A stretch of DNA of 33,816 nucleotides from Pseudomonadota bacterium (GCA_021792755.1 JAJYUA010000008.1:1-33816), one strand, 5' to 3'. Counted from the first letter of the stretch, positions 16,400-26,907 are shown. Program-made: numbers and translations. The notes: generated from the sequence alone by a model not told the origin.

Positions 16400-17926
16400 A
16401 TGATGCGCACACACCGCAACCCGGCCCGCAACTTCTCGCGCCCCCGCGTGTTCTTGCGCACAGCCATGCGTTCCATCCCGCGTCGATCCATCCGGGCGCT
16501 GCTCTGCGGCGGCCTTGCATTCGCCCTTGCCTCCGCCGCCTCGGCCACGAACCTGGTCGGCGTGTACCGGGATGCCCTGGCGCACGATCCGATCTTCCGG
16601 CAGGCGCACGCCGTGTACATGGCCGCGCGCGAAGCACGCCCGGAGGCCTTCGCGGCTCTGCTGCCGCAGCTCACCGGTACCGCCGGCAAGACCTGGGATC
16701 ACACCGCCGGCTCCCAGGGCTCGATCAGCTCGACGTCGACGGGAACTCCATTCGTCTTCCACTTGCCGTACGCGGAAAACTCCAACGGCGAGCAGTGGAG
16801 CCTCAACCTCAGCGCGCCGCTGTTTTCCTGGACGGACTGGATGAACCTCAAGGCCGCCGACAGCCAGGTGGCGCAGGCGGAGGCGACCTATCAGCAGTCC
16901 GCGCAGAGCCTCATCCTGCGCACCACGACGGCGTACTTCAACGTGCTCTCGGCGGTGGACGCCCTGCAGGCGCAGGAATCCTCCCTCAAGGCGTACACCC
17001 TGCAGCTGCAGCAGGCCCGGGAGCGCTTCAAGGTCGGGCTGATCGCCATCACCGACGTCGAGCAGGCACGCGCCGCGCGCGACACCGCGGTCGCCAATGT
17101 GATCATCGCCAAGCAGGCCCTGGCCAACGCCCAGGACCAGCTCGAAGTGATCACCGGCCGGCAGTACACGACTCTCGAGGAGCCCGGCAGCAACATGCCG
17201 CTCGTGATGCCGACCCCGGCGAGCCAGGGCCAGTGGGTCAGCACCGCGCTCAAGCAGAACCTGACCCTGATCGCCAGCCGTCTGGGGGCGAACGTGGCCC
17301 AGTACAACGTGCGCGCCGCCTTCGGCAACAGTCTGCCGACCGTCAGCCTGGTGGCAAGCCGCTCCTACAGCAACGACAACAATAACGAGACCGTCTTCGG
17401 CCAGGTGTTCCACGGCCTGGGCAGCGACATCAACGACCGGCAGATCGGCATCGAGCTCTCGATGCCCATCTTCAGCGGCGGCGGCGACCTCGCGCTCATC
17501 CACCAGGCCCAATACCAGTCGATCGCGGCCAACGACGCGGTCGACGAGGCCTCCCGCACGACCGTGCAGCAGACGCGCGATGCGTATCTGGGGGTCATCA
17601 CCGGCATCGCCAATGTCCGCGCGCTGCGCCAGGCGCTGAAATCCAGCGAGACGGCCTACGCGGCCACCGCGGCGGGCTACAAGGTCGGCACCCAGACCGA
17701 AGTCGACGTCCTGAACGCCCTGAGCGTGCTGGTGCAGGCGAGAACGAACTATGCCGCCAGCCGCTACAGCTACATCAACAGCGTCATTCAGCTGCAGTAT
17801 GCGGCCGGCATCCTCGCTCCCGGCGAGGTGCAGGTCATCGACCGCTGGCTGACGAAGCGGGTGCCGGTCTTCGCAGGCGAGATCACCCCCTCGGCGATGA
17901 CACCGCCGCCGGCCCCGAAGCGCTGA
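16400..17926 (+). CDS. tolC: TolC-family outer-membrane efflux and secretion channel
   Basis: The 508-residue product (from ATG 16400) is an outer-membrane channel subunit with two OEP repeats. After the signal peptide (core LLCGGLAFALASAASA) it reads TNLVGVYRDALAHDP, the typical TolC mature start. Long heptad-like helices (for example LQAQESSLKAYTLQLQQAR) form the periplasmic barrel, and GTQTEVDVLNALSVLVQAR marks the second repeat. It would serve multidrug pumps and type I secretion with separate inner-membrane partners, none of which is in this window. AGGG six bases before ATG 16400 supports this start. ATG 16466 gives a more usual signal peptide (486 residues total) but has no ribosome binding site. 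It probably shares a transcript with the upstream methyltransferase gene. Confidence 0.9.
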   Translation: MMRTHRNPARNFSRPRVFLRTAMRSIPRRSIRALLCGGLAFALASAASATNLVGVYRDALAHDPIFRQAHAVYMAAREARPEAFAALLPQLTGTAGKTWDHTAGSQGSISSTSTGTPFVFHLPYAENSNGEQWSLNLSAPLFSWTDWMNLKAADSQVAQAEATYQQSAQSLILRTTTAYFNVLSAVDALQAQESSLKAYTLQLQQARERFKVGLIAITDVEQARAARDTAVANVIIAKQALANAQDQLEVITGRQYTTLEEPGSNMPLVMPTPASQGQWVSTALKQNLTLIASRLGANVAQYNVRAAFGNSLPTVSLVASRSYSNDNNNETVFGQVFHGLGSDINDRQIGIELSMPIFSGGGDLALIHQAQYQSIAANDAVDEASRTTVQQTRDAYLGVITGIANVRALRQALKSSETAYAATAAGYKVGTQTEVDVLNALSVLVQARTNYAASRYSYINSVIQLQYAAGILAPGEVQVIDRWLTKRVPVFAGEITPSAMTPPPAPKR

Positions 17927-17931
17927 GGCGC

Positions 17932-18318
17932 CTAATGGTCTCCGTAGGACTTCTCCTCGAGCAGCCGTGAGCCGAGCGCGAGGTTGATGCGCTTCTTGAG
18001 CGCCGCGCGCCGGTCGTTCTCGATGTAGACCGCGCGCGCGAGCTCGATGAACTCCCGGTCGAAGCTGCGTGCGGCCTCCTTCGCCCGGATCCGCTCTTCG
18101 ATGTCCCACAAGCGCTCGTTGACCGCCTGCAGCGCGCCCTCCTCGTCGGCGACATCGGCCTCGCCGCGAGCCTCCCGCCAGGTTCTCTCGAGCAGATCGA
18201 GCTCGAGGCGCACATTGGCGAGCTTGGCCGCATCGCCGATGCGCGCCGACTTGATCCTGAGGATGGTGATCTTGTCGAGCAGCTCGCCGGGGGAAATCGG
18301 CACCAGGATGTCTTTCAT
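17932..18318 (-). CDS. DUF6165-family protein in LPS locus
   Basis: This 128-residue protein opens MKDILVPISPGELLDKITIL and continues with ILRIKSARI, matching the DUF6165 family, which has no known function. It is nearly all helical and highly charged (for example RLWDIEERIRAKEAARSF), with no signal or membrane segment, so it is a cytoplasmic protein. Its ATG overlaps the stop of the heptosyltransferase-like gene as ATGA, so translation is coupled. In other proteobacteria the family also sits in lipopolysaccharide gene groups. A part in LPS core assembly or regulation is inferred from place only. The stop converges with that of tolC, five bases apart. Confidence 0.8.
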   Translation of the reverse strand: MKDILVPISPGELLDKITILRIKSARIGDAAKLANVRLELDLLERTWREARGEADVADEEGALQAVNERLWDIEERIRAKEAARSFDREFIELARAVYIENDRRAALKKRINLALGSRLLEEKSYGDH

Positions 18319-19367
18319 GCCCCGCATGCTAACAATTCATCGAGCCTGGCGGCGACCTCCCCGGGCAGGATGAGATCCATCACGCCCGGCTCCTCGATCT
18401 TCTCGGCCCACGGCAGCTGCTGCGGCTCGCGGCCGCGAAAGCGCCGTGCCGCCTCCGGATAGGCATTCACGCACCACTGGCGCGACAGATACGGTCCGCT
18501 GCGCTCCGGGTTGGTGGCCGCGTACAGCCCGATGACCGGCGTCGCGACCATGGTCGCCATGTGCGCGGGCCCCGAGTCCGGGGTCACGAGCGCCGTGGCG
18601 CGCTTCAGCAGCGCGAGCATCTGCGGCAGCGTGTCACGGCCGATCTGGTTCACCAGCGGCACGCCCGCAAGGCGCTCGATCCTTGCGCCCATTTGCCGCT
18701 CGGCTTCCGACGGGCCGCCGGCCAGGATCACCCGCATCCGGTGCCGGCGCACGGCGTGCTCGGCCACCTGCGCGTAGCCCTGCGCGCTCCAGTTGCGCAG
18801 CGTGTGGCTCGAGCAGGGGCTGATGAGCAGCGTCCGCGCCCCCTCGGGCGCCAGCCGCTTCGCGTAGGCCAGCGCCTCCTGCGGCAGAGGCACGTCCCAG
18901 CGCAGCACTCGCGTGCCGACGCCCAATGCCTCGAGGAATCCGAAAAAGCTGTCGAGCACGTGCTCGCGCGCCCGGGGGGCGACCCTGGCGTTGGTGAACA
19001 GCCACTGCAGCTCGCGCGCCCGCGGCCGATCGAACCCCAGGCGGATCCGCGCCGGCACCAGGCGGGAGATCAGGCTCGCCCGCAGCGACAGCTGCATGTG
19101 CAGCAGGACATCGAACCGGCGGCCGGCGAGGCGGCAGCGCAGCTGCCGGCCCGCCGCCAACCCGGCCCGCTTGTCCACGGTGATAAACTCCACCCCCTCG
19201 ATGAGCCCGATCAAGCGCGCCTCCTCCTTGCCGATGATCCATGTCAGCCGCGTGTGCGGCCAAACCTGCTGCAGGGTGCGCACGACCGGCACGACGTGGC
19301 ATGCATCGCCGAGCGCCGAGAGCCTGAGGATGCAAACGCTGCGCGGCGGGGTGTCTTTCGGCAACAT
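18315..19367 (-). CDS. GT9-family glycosyltransferase (LPS heptosyltransferase-like)
   Basis: This 350-residue protein has the GT9 layout. The N-terminal ILRLSALGDACHVVPVVRTLQ (13-33) holds the catalytic-side Asp (D21). LISPCSSHTLRNWS (181-194) resembles the S.....K.W stretch of heptosyltransferases, with Arg in place of Lys. DSGPAHMATMVATPVIGLY (264-282) followed by TNPERSGPY is the family signature for ADP-heptose binding. It should add a heptose to the inner core at the cytoplasmic face; which heptose, and so whether it is WaaC-, WaaF- or WaaQ-like, is not settled. It is translationally coupled to DUF6165 downstream and divergent from kdkA. ATG 19367 was chosen because upstream residues look noncoding. 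Confidence 0.85.
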   Translation of the reverse strand: MLPKDTPPRSVCILRLSALGDACHVVPVVRTLQQVWPHTRLTWIIGKEEARLIGLIEGVEFITVDKRAGLAAGRQLRCRLAGRRFDVLLHMQLSLRASLISRLVPARIRLGFDRPRARELQWLFTNARVAPRAREHVLDSFFGFLEALGVGTRVLRWDVPLPQEALAYAKRLAPEGARTLLISPCSSHTLRNWSAQGYAQVAEHAVRRHRMRVILAGGPSEAERQMGARIERLAGVPLVNQIGRDTLPQMLALLKRATALVTPDSGPAHMATMVATPVIGLYAATNPERSGPYLSRQWCVNAYPEAARRFRGREPQQLPWAEKIEEPGVMDLILPGEVAARLDELLACGA

Positions 19368-19397
19368 CCGGGATATCGAAGCGGGGAGCGCCAAGCG

Positions 19398-20171
19398 GTG
19401 AACGCAAGCTGGCCGCTCGGGCCTTCGGTCAAGCACCTGAGCATTGCGGGGGGCGCCATGCTATACAACGCGGCGTTGACCCGCAATTTCGACCCTCTCT
19501 GGTTCGAGCCCGGGTTCTGGGCGCAGCGCGGCGAGCTCGCCGGCACGGCGCGGGGCCGCGGCACGACCCATTTCGTGCGCAGTGCCGGGCACGAGTGGGT
19601 GCTGCGCCATTATCGGCGCGGCGGGCTGCTCGCCGCGCGCCGCAGCGACGACCGCTACCTGTGGCGCGGTGAGGAGCGGACCCGCCCCTTTGCCGAGTGG
19701 ACGCTCACCCATCGGCTGCACCGTGCGGGCCTGCCGGTGCCGGTACCGGTTGCCGCCCGCTACGTGCGCCACGGGCGAGCCTATTGGGGCGACATCATCA
19801 CCGAGCGCCTCGCCCCGACGTGGTCTCTCGCCGAGGCATTGGGCATCAACGCGCTATCGCTGCTCACCTGGGTGTCGATCGGCCGCTGCATCCGCCGCTT
19901 CCACGATCTGGGCGTCTGCCATGCCGACCTCAACGCGCACAACGTGCTGCTCGGCGAGGACAGCGTCTACCTCGTGGATTTCGATCGCTGCCGGCTGCGC
20001 GCCGATGGCTTGTGGCGCGACGGCAATCTGGTGCGCCTGCGCCGCTCGCTGGAGAAGGTCGCTTACGGTCTGCCCGCCGAGCGCTTCACCGATGCGGACT
20101 GGCATGCGCTCCTCGGCGGCTACCGGCAGCCTTCCGTGCAGCCGGCGGACGCGGCTGCACAGCGCACCTAG
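19398..20171 (+). CDS. kdkA: 3-deoxy-D-manno-octulosonic acid kinase
   Basis: This 257-residue kinase phosphorylates the Kdo bound to lipid A, using ATP at the inner face of the membrane. It has a small protein-kinase-like fold: RGTTHFV and WVLRHYRRGGL (67-77) on the N-lobe, DRYLW and FAEW, the catalytic loop HADLNAHNVLL (175-185, D177), and VDFDRCRL (193-200) as the metal-binding DFD. GTG 19398 has GGGGAG upstream; ATG 19458 is a possible shorter start. Its stop TAG shares its last base with the GTG start of waaA (TAGTG), so the two are coupled. KdkA is typical of species with a single phosphorylated Kdo, such as Haemophilus, Vibrio and Xanthomonas relatives. Confidence 0.9.
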   Translation: MNASWPLGPSVKHLSIAGGAMLYNAALTRNFDPLWFEPGFWAQRGELAGTARGRGTTHFVRSAGHEWVLRHYRRGGLLAARRSDDRYLWRGEERTRPFAEWTLTHRLHRAGLPVPVPVAARYVRHGRAYWGDIITERLAPTWSLAEALGINALSLLTWVSIGRCIRRFHDLGVCHADLNAHNVLLGEDSVYLVDFDRCRLRADGLWRDGNLVRLRRSLEKVAYGLPAERFTDADWHALLGGYRQPSVQPADAAAQRT

Positions 20172-21439
20172 TGCGCGCGCTCTATCTTCTCGCGGCTTAT
20201 CTGGCCGTCCCGCTGCACGCGGTCCTGCTCGCATGGGGCAGCCGGCGCGATCGCAGTCGAGGGCGGCGTTTCGGCGAGCGTCTGGGCTTCGGACCGGCGG
20301 TGCCCGGCAGGCCCGTCTGGATCCACGCCGCCTCGGTCGGGGAGGTCCAGATTGCCGCGGTGCTCGTCAAAGGGCTGCGCGAGCGCTTCCCGGCCATGCC
20401 GGTGCTGGTGAGCGCCTTCACACCCACCGGGATTGGCCGTGCGCAGGCGCTGAGTCCATCGGTGCCCACGCGCTGCCTTCCATACGATCTGCCGGGGTCG
20501 GTGCGTCGCTTCCTCGATCGCGTGCAGCCTCGGCTCGCCATCATGCTGGAAACGGAGTTGTGGCCCAATCTCTACCTGCAATGCCGGCGCAAAGGGGTAC
20601 CGCTCGTCATGGCGAGCGCACGCCTCTCGGAGCGCTCGGCCCGCCGGTATCGCCTGCTCGGCACGCTGGTGAGCGAAGCGCTTGCGGGGGCCACGGTGGC
20701 CGCGCAGAGCGAGGCGGACGCCGAGCGCTTTCTGTCGATCGGCGCAGCCGGCGATCGCCTGCACGTCATCGGCAATCTCAAGTTCGATTTCACCCCGCCA
20801 TCGGATATCGTCGCTCGGGGACAGCGGCTGCGTGCGCACTACGCCGCAGAGCGGCCGCTGTGGGTCGCGGGCAGCACGCACGAGGGCGAGGAGCAGGCGG
20901 CCCTTGCGGCGCATCGGCAGGTTTGCATGGCCCACCCGCGCGCATTGCTGGTGCTGGCGCCCCGGCATCCGAAGCGTTTTGCCGAAGTGGCGGCCCTGCT
21001 CGGCGCCCAGGGCATCGGCTTCATCAGACACTCCCAGACGCCTGCGGCGCACGCGGCCGACTCGGCCGCGGTGTTGCTGCTCGATACGCTCGGGGAGCTG
21101 CTCCACTTCTACGCGGCGGCCGATGCGGCCTTCGTCGGCGGCAGCCTGGTGCCCGTGGGCGGACACAACCTGCTGGAGCCCGCTTCGCTCGGCGTACCCG
21201 TCCTCACCGGCCCGCATCAGTCCAACGGCGCCGAGATCGCCCGGCTGCTCACCGAGCGAGGGGGCGCGGTGATCGTGCACGGCGCCGCCGAGCTGGCCGC
21301 GCACCTGAGCGAGTGGCTGTCCGATGCCGGCGAGCGGGAGCGGGTCGGGGCGATGGGCCGCGCCGTCGTGCAGGAGAACCGCGGCGCCCTGCAGAGGCTG
21401 CTGCGGCTCATCGAGCCGATGATGAGTCCCCCGCCCTGA
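20171..21439 (+). CDS. waaA: Kdo (3-deoxy-D-manno-octulosonate) transferase
   Basis: This 422-residue GT30 enzyme moves Kdo from CMP-Kdo to lipid IVA. The first helix (ALYLLAAYLAVPLHAVLLAW, 3-22) anchors it in the inner membrane. IHAASVGEVQ (51-60) contains the catalytic Glu (E58). It then has SAFTPTG, ETELWPN (127-133), GSTHEGEE and GGSLVPVGGHNLLEPASLG with the C-terminal CMP-binding site. GTG 20171 is the start because it overlaps the kdkA stop and homology begins there. With kdkA downstream of one Kdo step, a monofunctional enzyme is likely, though sequence alone does not show it. It ends 11 bases before the stop of the zinc-finger gene on the other strand. Confidence 0.95.
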   Translation: MRALYLLAAYLAVPLHAVLLAWGSRRDRSRGRRFGERLGFGPAVPGRPVWIHAASVGEVQIAAVLVKGLRERFPAMPVLVSAFTPTGIGRAQALSPSVPTRCLPYDLPGSVRRFLDRVQPRLAIMLETELWPNLYLQCRRKGVPLVMASARLSERSARRYRLLGTLVSEALAGATVAAQSEADAERFLSIGAAGDRLHVIGNLKFDFTPPSDIVARGQRLRAHYAAERPLWVAGSTHEGEEQAALAAHRQVCMAHPRALLVLAPRHPKRFAEVAALLGAQGIGFIRHSQTPAAHAADSAAVLLLDTLGELLHFYAAADAAFVGGSLVPVGGHNLLEPASLGVPVLTGPHQSNGAEIARLLTERGGAVIVHGAAELAAHLSEWLSDAGERERVGAMGRAVVQENRGALQRLLRLIEPMMSPPP

Positions 21440-21450
21440 GAGCTGCGGTC

Positions 21451-21648
21451 TCAACGCTTCAGCGTGTACTCGGCGCCGCAATACGGACACTTCGCCCAGC
21501 CGCTCTGCTCGATCGGCAGATACACCCGGGGGTGGGAGTCCCACAACTGCATCTGGGGCATCGGACAGGCGAGCGGCAAATCCTCCGGCCCCACCTCGTA
21601 CTGGCTCTGCGCGTTGGGCTGGATCAGGGGCTGCGCGTTGGCGGCCAT
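21451..21648 (-). CDS. CHCC zinc-finger protein (NDUFS6-like family)
   Basis: This 65-residue protein has a C-terminal zinc site of the CHCC type: C28, H39, C54 and C57 in ACPMPQMQLWDSHPRVYLP and GWAKCPYCGAEYTL. The same fold occurs in the mitochondrial complex I subunit NDUFS6. In bacteria it is a small cytoplasmic protein of unclear function. ATG 21648 was chosen because AAGG precedes it by seven bases; residues read upstream in frame are noncoding. It lies 74 bases downstream of glnE on the same strand and may share its transcript. Confidence 0.85.
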   Translation of the reverse strand: MAANAQPLIQPNAQSQYEVGPEDLPLACPMPQMQLWDSHPRVYLPIEQSGWAKCPYCGAEYTLKR

Positions 21649-21722
21649 TTCAATACCTTGACCTTGAGATGACGAAGCGAGCGTCGCGAGCTGTGCAGTA
21701 TAGTCGGCCCGAGGGCGGGCCG

Positions 21723-24593
21723 TCACCGCCGACGGTCCATGGCCTGCTGCCAGATCGCCGTGACCGCCGCGCGCTCGGCCGTGAATTCCTCCGCCGGCGC
21801 CAGACCGCTCTGGCCGGCGAGCCACAGGTGATGGCGGCGGGCACGGTAGGTCCGGTAGGCGGCGGTCAGCGTGTCGACCGTGGCCTGCGGAACCAGGGCG
21901 GCCGATGCGACCGATTCAAGCTGGCGGATGGTGTCGGAGAACATCGCCACCGGGGGAAAGTCGCCGGCCCACCTGAGCGCCCAGTACTGCGCCAGGAACT
22001 CGATATCGGCAATACCCCCGGGATCCTGTTTCAGGTCCATTCTGCCCCCGCCGCCCTTGGACAGCTCCCTGCGCATCCGCTCCCGCATGCTCCGTACCTC
22101 CTCCTGCAGCGTCTCGCGGCGCACGTGATGGCGCAGCACATCCATGCGGATGCGCCCGAATTCGGCGCACAGCCCGGGCGATCCGGCCACGGCTCGCGCA
22201 TGCAGCAGCGCCTGGTGCTCCCACGTCCAGGCCTCACGACGTTGATACTCCGCGAACGCATCGATCTGCGTCACCAGCAGCCCGCCCTTGCCGCTCGGAC
22301 GCAGGCGCACATCCACTTCATAGAGCCGCCCGGCAGCGGAGTGCACGCTGAGCAAGTGCACCACGCGCTGAGCCAGCCGCACGAAAAAGACCTGGTTGTC
22401 GATCGGCGGCTCGCCACAGGTCTCCTGGCGCTCCCCTTGGGAGTCGTGCAGGAATACCAGATCGAGGTCCGACCCATAACCGAGTTCGATACCGCCCAGT
22501 TTGCCGTATCCCACCGCGCACACGCTCACCGCGCGGCGCTCTTCCCCGCAGCAGGGAGCGCCGTACTGCGCAGTGATCTGCCGCCAGCCGAGCTCGATCG
22601 CCCGATCGAGGATGAGCTCGGCGATGACAGTCAGGTGATCGCTCACTCGCATCACCGGCAGCGTTCCGGCGAGGTCCGCCATCGCCACCCGGAACAGGGC
22701 GGCACGCTGGAAGTGGCACAGGGCTTCCACCTGTCGCTCCGCGTCGTCCTCGACCCGCTGCAATCCGATTTCGAGCTCCTCGGCAAGCGCGTCGCGCTCC
22801 GGCAGCTCGGACAGTGACCGCTCGTCGACCAGCTCATCGAGCAGCAGCGGATAGGCGGCGATCTGCCGGGCCAGGAACTCCCCCCTCAGACAGACCTCCA
22901 CCAGGCGCCTGCGCGCCGCCGCGCTCTCGCGCAACAGTGCGAAATAGGCCGAGCGCTTGCCGGTCGCCTCGAGAATGGACAGGATTCGACGCAACACCGT
23001 CAGCTGCCGCTCGTCTGCGGCGGCGCCGGCGGCAACATCGGCGAGCAGCGGCGGCAGCAGCGCCTGCAGTCTGCGGCGCCCGGGCTCATCGAGCTTGCGC
23101 ACCAGGGCCGAGGCCCGCAGCTCGAGCAGGACTCGGGCGGCTTGCGCCGGCGCGGCAAAACCCGCCTCGGCGAGCGAGTCCGTGAGCGCGGTGGTCTCCG
23201 CACCCTCGTCCCAGCCCCTGCCGAGATCGATGTATGGGCCGGTGGGGGCGCTCTCGCCGGCCACCAGGCGGCGAAAGTGCCGGGCGACGCGCTCGCGGTG
23301 ACGGTCGAGCTCCCCGATCAGCGCCAGCCAGTCCTCGTGACCCATCGCCGTGGCGATCCGCTCTTGCGAGAGCTCCTCGCAGGGCAGCCGGTGGCACTGC
23401 CGGTCGGCGAGCATCTGCAGGCTGTTCTCCAGGCGGCGCAGGTACAGATAGGCCTCGCGCAGCTCGCCGGTCGCCTGCGCCGGCAAAATCCCCTCCCGCC
23501 CCAGCAGATCGAGCGCGGCGAGCAGGGAGGGGCTCTGCAGCCGCCGGTCGCGTCCGCCCCGGATCAGCTGGAAGGTCTGCACGATGAACTCGATCTCGCG
23601 GATGCCGCCCGGCCCGAGCTTGACGTGCCCGGCCAGCTCCCGCCGCTGCACTTCGCGCTCGATCAGCGCCTTCATCTCCCGCAGGCTCTCGAAAACCCCG
23701 TAATCGAGGTAGCGACGGTAGACGAAGGGCCGCAGAACGGTGGAGCGGATCTCGGCGAAGCGGTCGGCGGCGGTCACGGCGCGCGCCTTGACGTACGCAT
23801 AACGCTCCCAGTCGCGGCCGTGCAACGACAGGTAGTCCTCGAGCGCGGCGAAACTGGTCACCAGCGGGCCACTGTCGCCAAAAGGACGCAGGCGCATATC
23901 GACGCGCAACGTCAGCCCGTCGCGGGTGGGGGTTTCCAACAGTTTGATCAAGCCCTGCCCGAGGCGGGTGAAAAACTCCTCGTTGGCGATGGCGCGCGCA
24001 CCGTCTGTTTCGCCGTGCTCGGGGAAAAGCAGCATCAGGTCGACATCGGAGGAGAAGTTCAGCTCGCGGCCACCGAGCTTGCCCATTGCGACCACGACCA
24101 GCGGCTGCGGCGCCCCGCCTGCCGATCGCGGCTCTCCGAAACACGCCACGAGTTGCCGTCGCGCGTATGCCACAGCGGTGTCGATGGCCGCATCGGCGAA
24201 ATCCGACGACTCCGTCAGTGTCTCTTCGACGCACGCCCAGCCGGCGAGCGCGCGCCAGGCGATCCGCACCATCTCTCGGCGCCGCCACCGGCGAAGGGCC
24301 TCCAACATGTCGGCCTCTGCGCCGGCGGCGGGGGGAGCGCGCCCGGCGAGCTCGCCTTGCGCCAACGGCCGCAGCAGCCCCGCGCCGATCACCGCCGGCA
24401 GCACGGCCGCGTCCCGGATGCAGGATTCGGCCACGAAATCACTGGCCGCAAACACCCGCGGCAGAGTGTCGCGCACCTGCGGCGGCAGGCTCTCGCACAG
24501 CCCCGGCGAGGCCGTCTCCAGCTCATCGAGGCGTCGTCGTATGCAGTCGTCGAGCTCGGGTCTCACGGCGGCATCCAGCCTCAACCCCTGCAC
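21723..24593 (-). CDS. glnE: Bifunctional glutamine synthetase adenylyltransferase/adenylyl-removing enzyme
   Basis: This protein (956 residues from GTG 24593; E. coli GlnE is 946) adds or removes AMP on glutamine synthetase in response to PII and glutamine. It has two nucleotidyltransferase domains. The N-terminal AMP-removing domain has MGKLGGRELNFSSDVDLML, with Asp183 and Asp185 as metal ligands, then RVDMRLRPFG and GGIREIEFI. The C-terminal domain has YGKLGGIELGYGSDLDLVF near residue 700, EVDVRLRPSG and GGIADIEFLAQ. The start is uncertain: GTG 24566 is also possible, with GGCTGG before it. Any start before 24688 would pass the groEL terminator, so it is unlikely. It has its own unit after the groESL terminator. 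Confidence 0.95.
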   Translation of the reverse strand: MQGLRLDAAVRPELDDCIRRRLDELETASPGLCESLPPQVRDTLPRVFAASDFVAESCIRDAAVLPAVIGAGLLRPLAQGELAGRAPPAAGAEADMLEALRRWRRREMVRIAWRALAGWACVEETLTESSDFADAAIDTAVAYARRQLVACFGEPRSAGGAPQPLVVVAMGKLGGRELNFSSDVDLMLLFPEHGETDGARAIANEEFFTRLGQGLIKLLETPTRDGLTLRVDMRLRPFGDSGPLVTSFAALEDYLSLHGRDWERYAYVKARAVTAADRFAEIRSTVLRPFVYRRYLDYGVFESLREMKALIEREVQRRELAGHVKLGPGGIREIEFIVQTFQLIRGGRDRRLQSPSLLAALDLLGREGILPAQATGELREAYLYLRRLENSLQMLADRQCHRLPCEELSQERIATAMGHEDWLALIGELDRHRERVARHFRRLVAGESAPTGPYIDLGRGWDEGAETTALTDSLAEAGFAAPAQAARVLLELRASALVRKLDEPGRRRLQALLPPLLADVAAGAAADERQLTVLRRILSILEATGKRSAYFALLRESAAARRRLVEVCLRGEFLARQIAAYPLLLDELVDERSLSELPERDALAEELEIGLQRVEDDAERQVEALCHFQRAALFRVAMADLAGTLPVMRVSDHLTVIAELILDRAIELGWRQITAQYGAPCCGEERRAVSVCAVGYGKLGGIELGYGSDLDLVFLHDSQGERQETCGEPPIDNQVFFVRLAQRVVHLLSVHSAAGRLYEVDVRLRPSGKGGLLVTQIDAFAEYQRREAWTWEHQALLHARAVAGSPGLCAEFGRIRMDVLRHHVRRETLQEEVRSMRERMRRELSKGGGGRMDLKQDPGGIADIEFLAQYWALRWAGDFPPVAMFSDTIRQLESVASAALVPQATVDTLTAAYRTYRARRHHLWLAGQSGLAPAEEFTAERAAVTAIWQQAMDRRR

Positions 24594-24687
24594 AAAAGCA
24601 AGTGAGTCCGACTCTTCCGCGGCGCGCAGCGCCGGCGGGCGGCAGGCCCCCCCCGAGGCCTTTTTGGGCGGGGGGATGCCGCCGGTC

Positions 24688-24717
24688 AAAAAAAAAGCCC
24701 CGGAAGTTCCGGGGCTT
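24688..24717 (-). terminator. Intrinsic terminator of groESL
   Basis: On the minus strand AAGCCCCGGAA (707-717 side) pairs with TTCCGGGGCTT to give an eleven-base perfect arm around a single C, followed by nine T (24688-24696). It lies about 140 bases after the groEL stop and before glnE. It is a textbook intrinsic terminator. Confidence 0.9.
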
Positions 24718-24759
24718 GAGTATTGCGCGGAATAGGGGGGTCTTGATCCGCGTCTTTCA

Positions 24760-24792
24760 GGACTGTCCCCGCTTTGGGGTCGGGCACAGTCC
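24760..24792. repeat. Nested inverted repeat, possible REP-like element
   Basis: GGACTGT (24760-24766) pairs with ACAGTCC (24786-24792). Inside, CCCC and GGGG form a second stem (24767-24779). The pattern of a GGGGACAGTCC type arm resembles repetitive extragenic palindromes in gammaproteobacteria. Only one copy is visible in this window, so the REP label is tentative. Confidence 0.4.
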
Positions 24793-24856
24793 CTAACCGT
24801 TGTTGGCATCATACCGTCCGAGTCCTTCGGAATCGATACCTCTTTAGGGGGAGAGC

Positions 24857-26801
<1,945 letters not shown>

Positions 26802-26853
26802 GGTGAACGCTCCTTAACGACGCTTAAGTTAAATGTGGGCCGCGGGCGAGGTG

Positions 26854-26880
26854 TTAGCACTCTCCCCGCGTGGCTGCTAA
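26854..26880 (-). promoter_or_regulatory. CIRCE operator of groESL (HrcA binding site)
   Basis: TTAGCACTC (26854-26862), nine bases, then GGCTGCTAA (26872-26880) matches CIRCE (TTAGCACTC-N9-GAGTGCTAA) exactly in one arm and in seven of nine bases in the other. It lies right after the -10 of the groES promoter, where HrcA repressor would block transcription until heat shock. The decayed arm might weaken repression. Confidence 0.9.
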
Positions 26881-26907
26881 TGATAGGGGGGCGCTGCCGG
26901 ATTTCAA
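26880..26907 (-). promoter_or_regulatory. groESL promoter (sigma-70 and possible sigma-32)
   Basis: TTGAAA (26902-26907), 16 bases, then TATCAT (26880-26885) is a strong sigma-70 match (five of six in each box). The same TTGAAA followed by CCCCCTATCA also resembles the sigma-32 pattern CTTGAA-N-CCCCATnT. The two readings overlap and cannot be separated by sequence. Confidence 0.7.

Noticed and set aside
18561..19397. A long N-terminal extension in frame with kdkA
   Set aside because: It runs antisense through the GT9 gene and is not part of the kinase. KdkA homology begins near 19398.
24594..24812. Longer glnE starting at an ATG at 24812
   Set aside because: The frame would cross the groESL terminator, and its residues do not resemble GlnE. 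GTG 24593 gives the family length.
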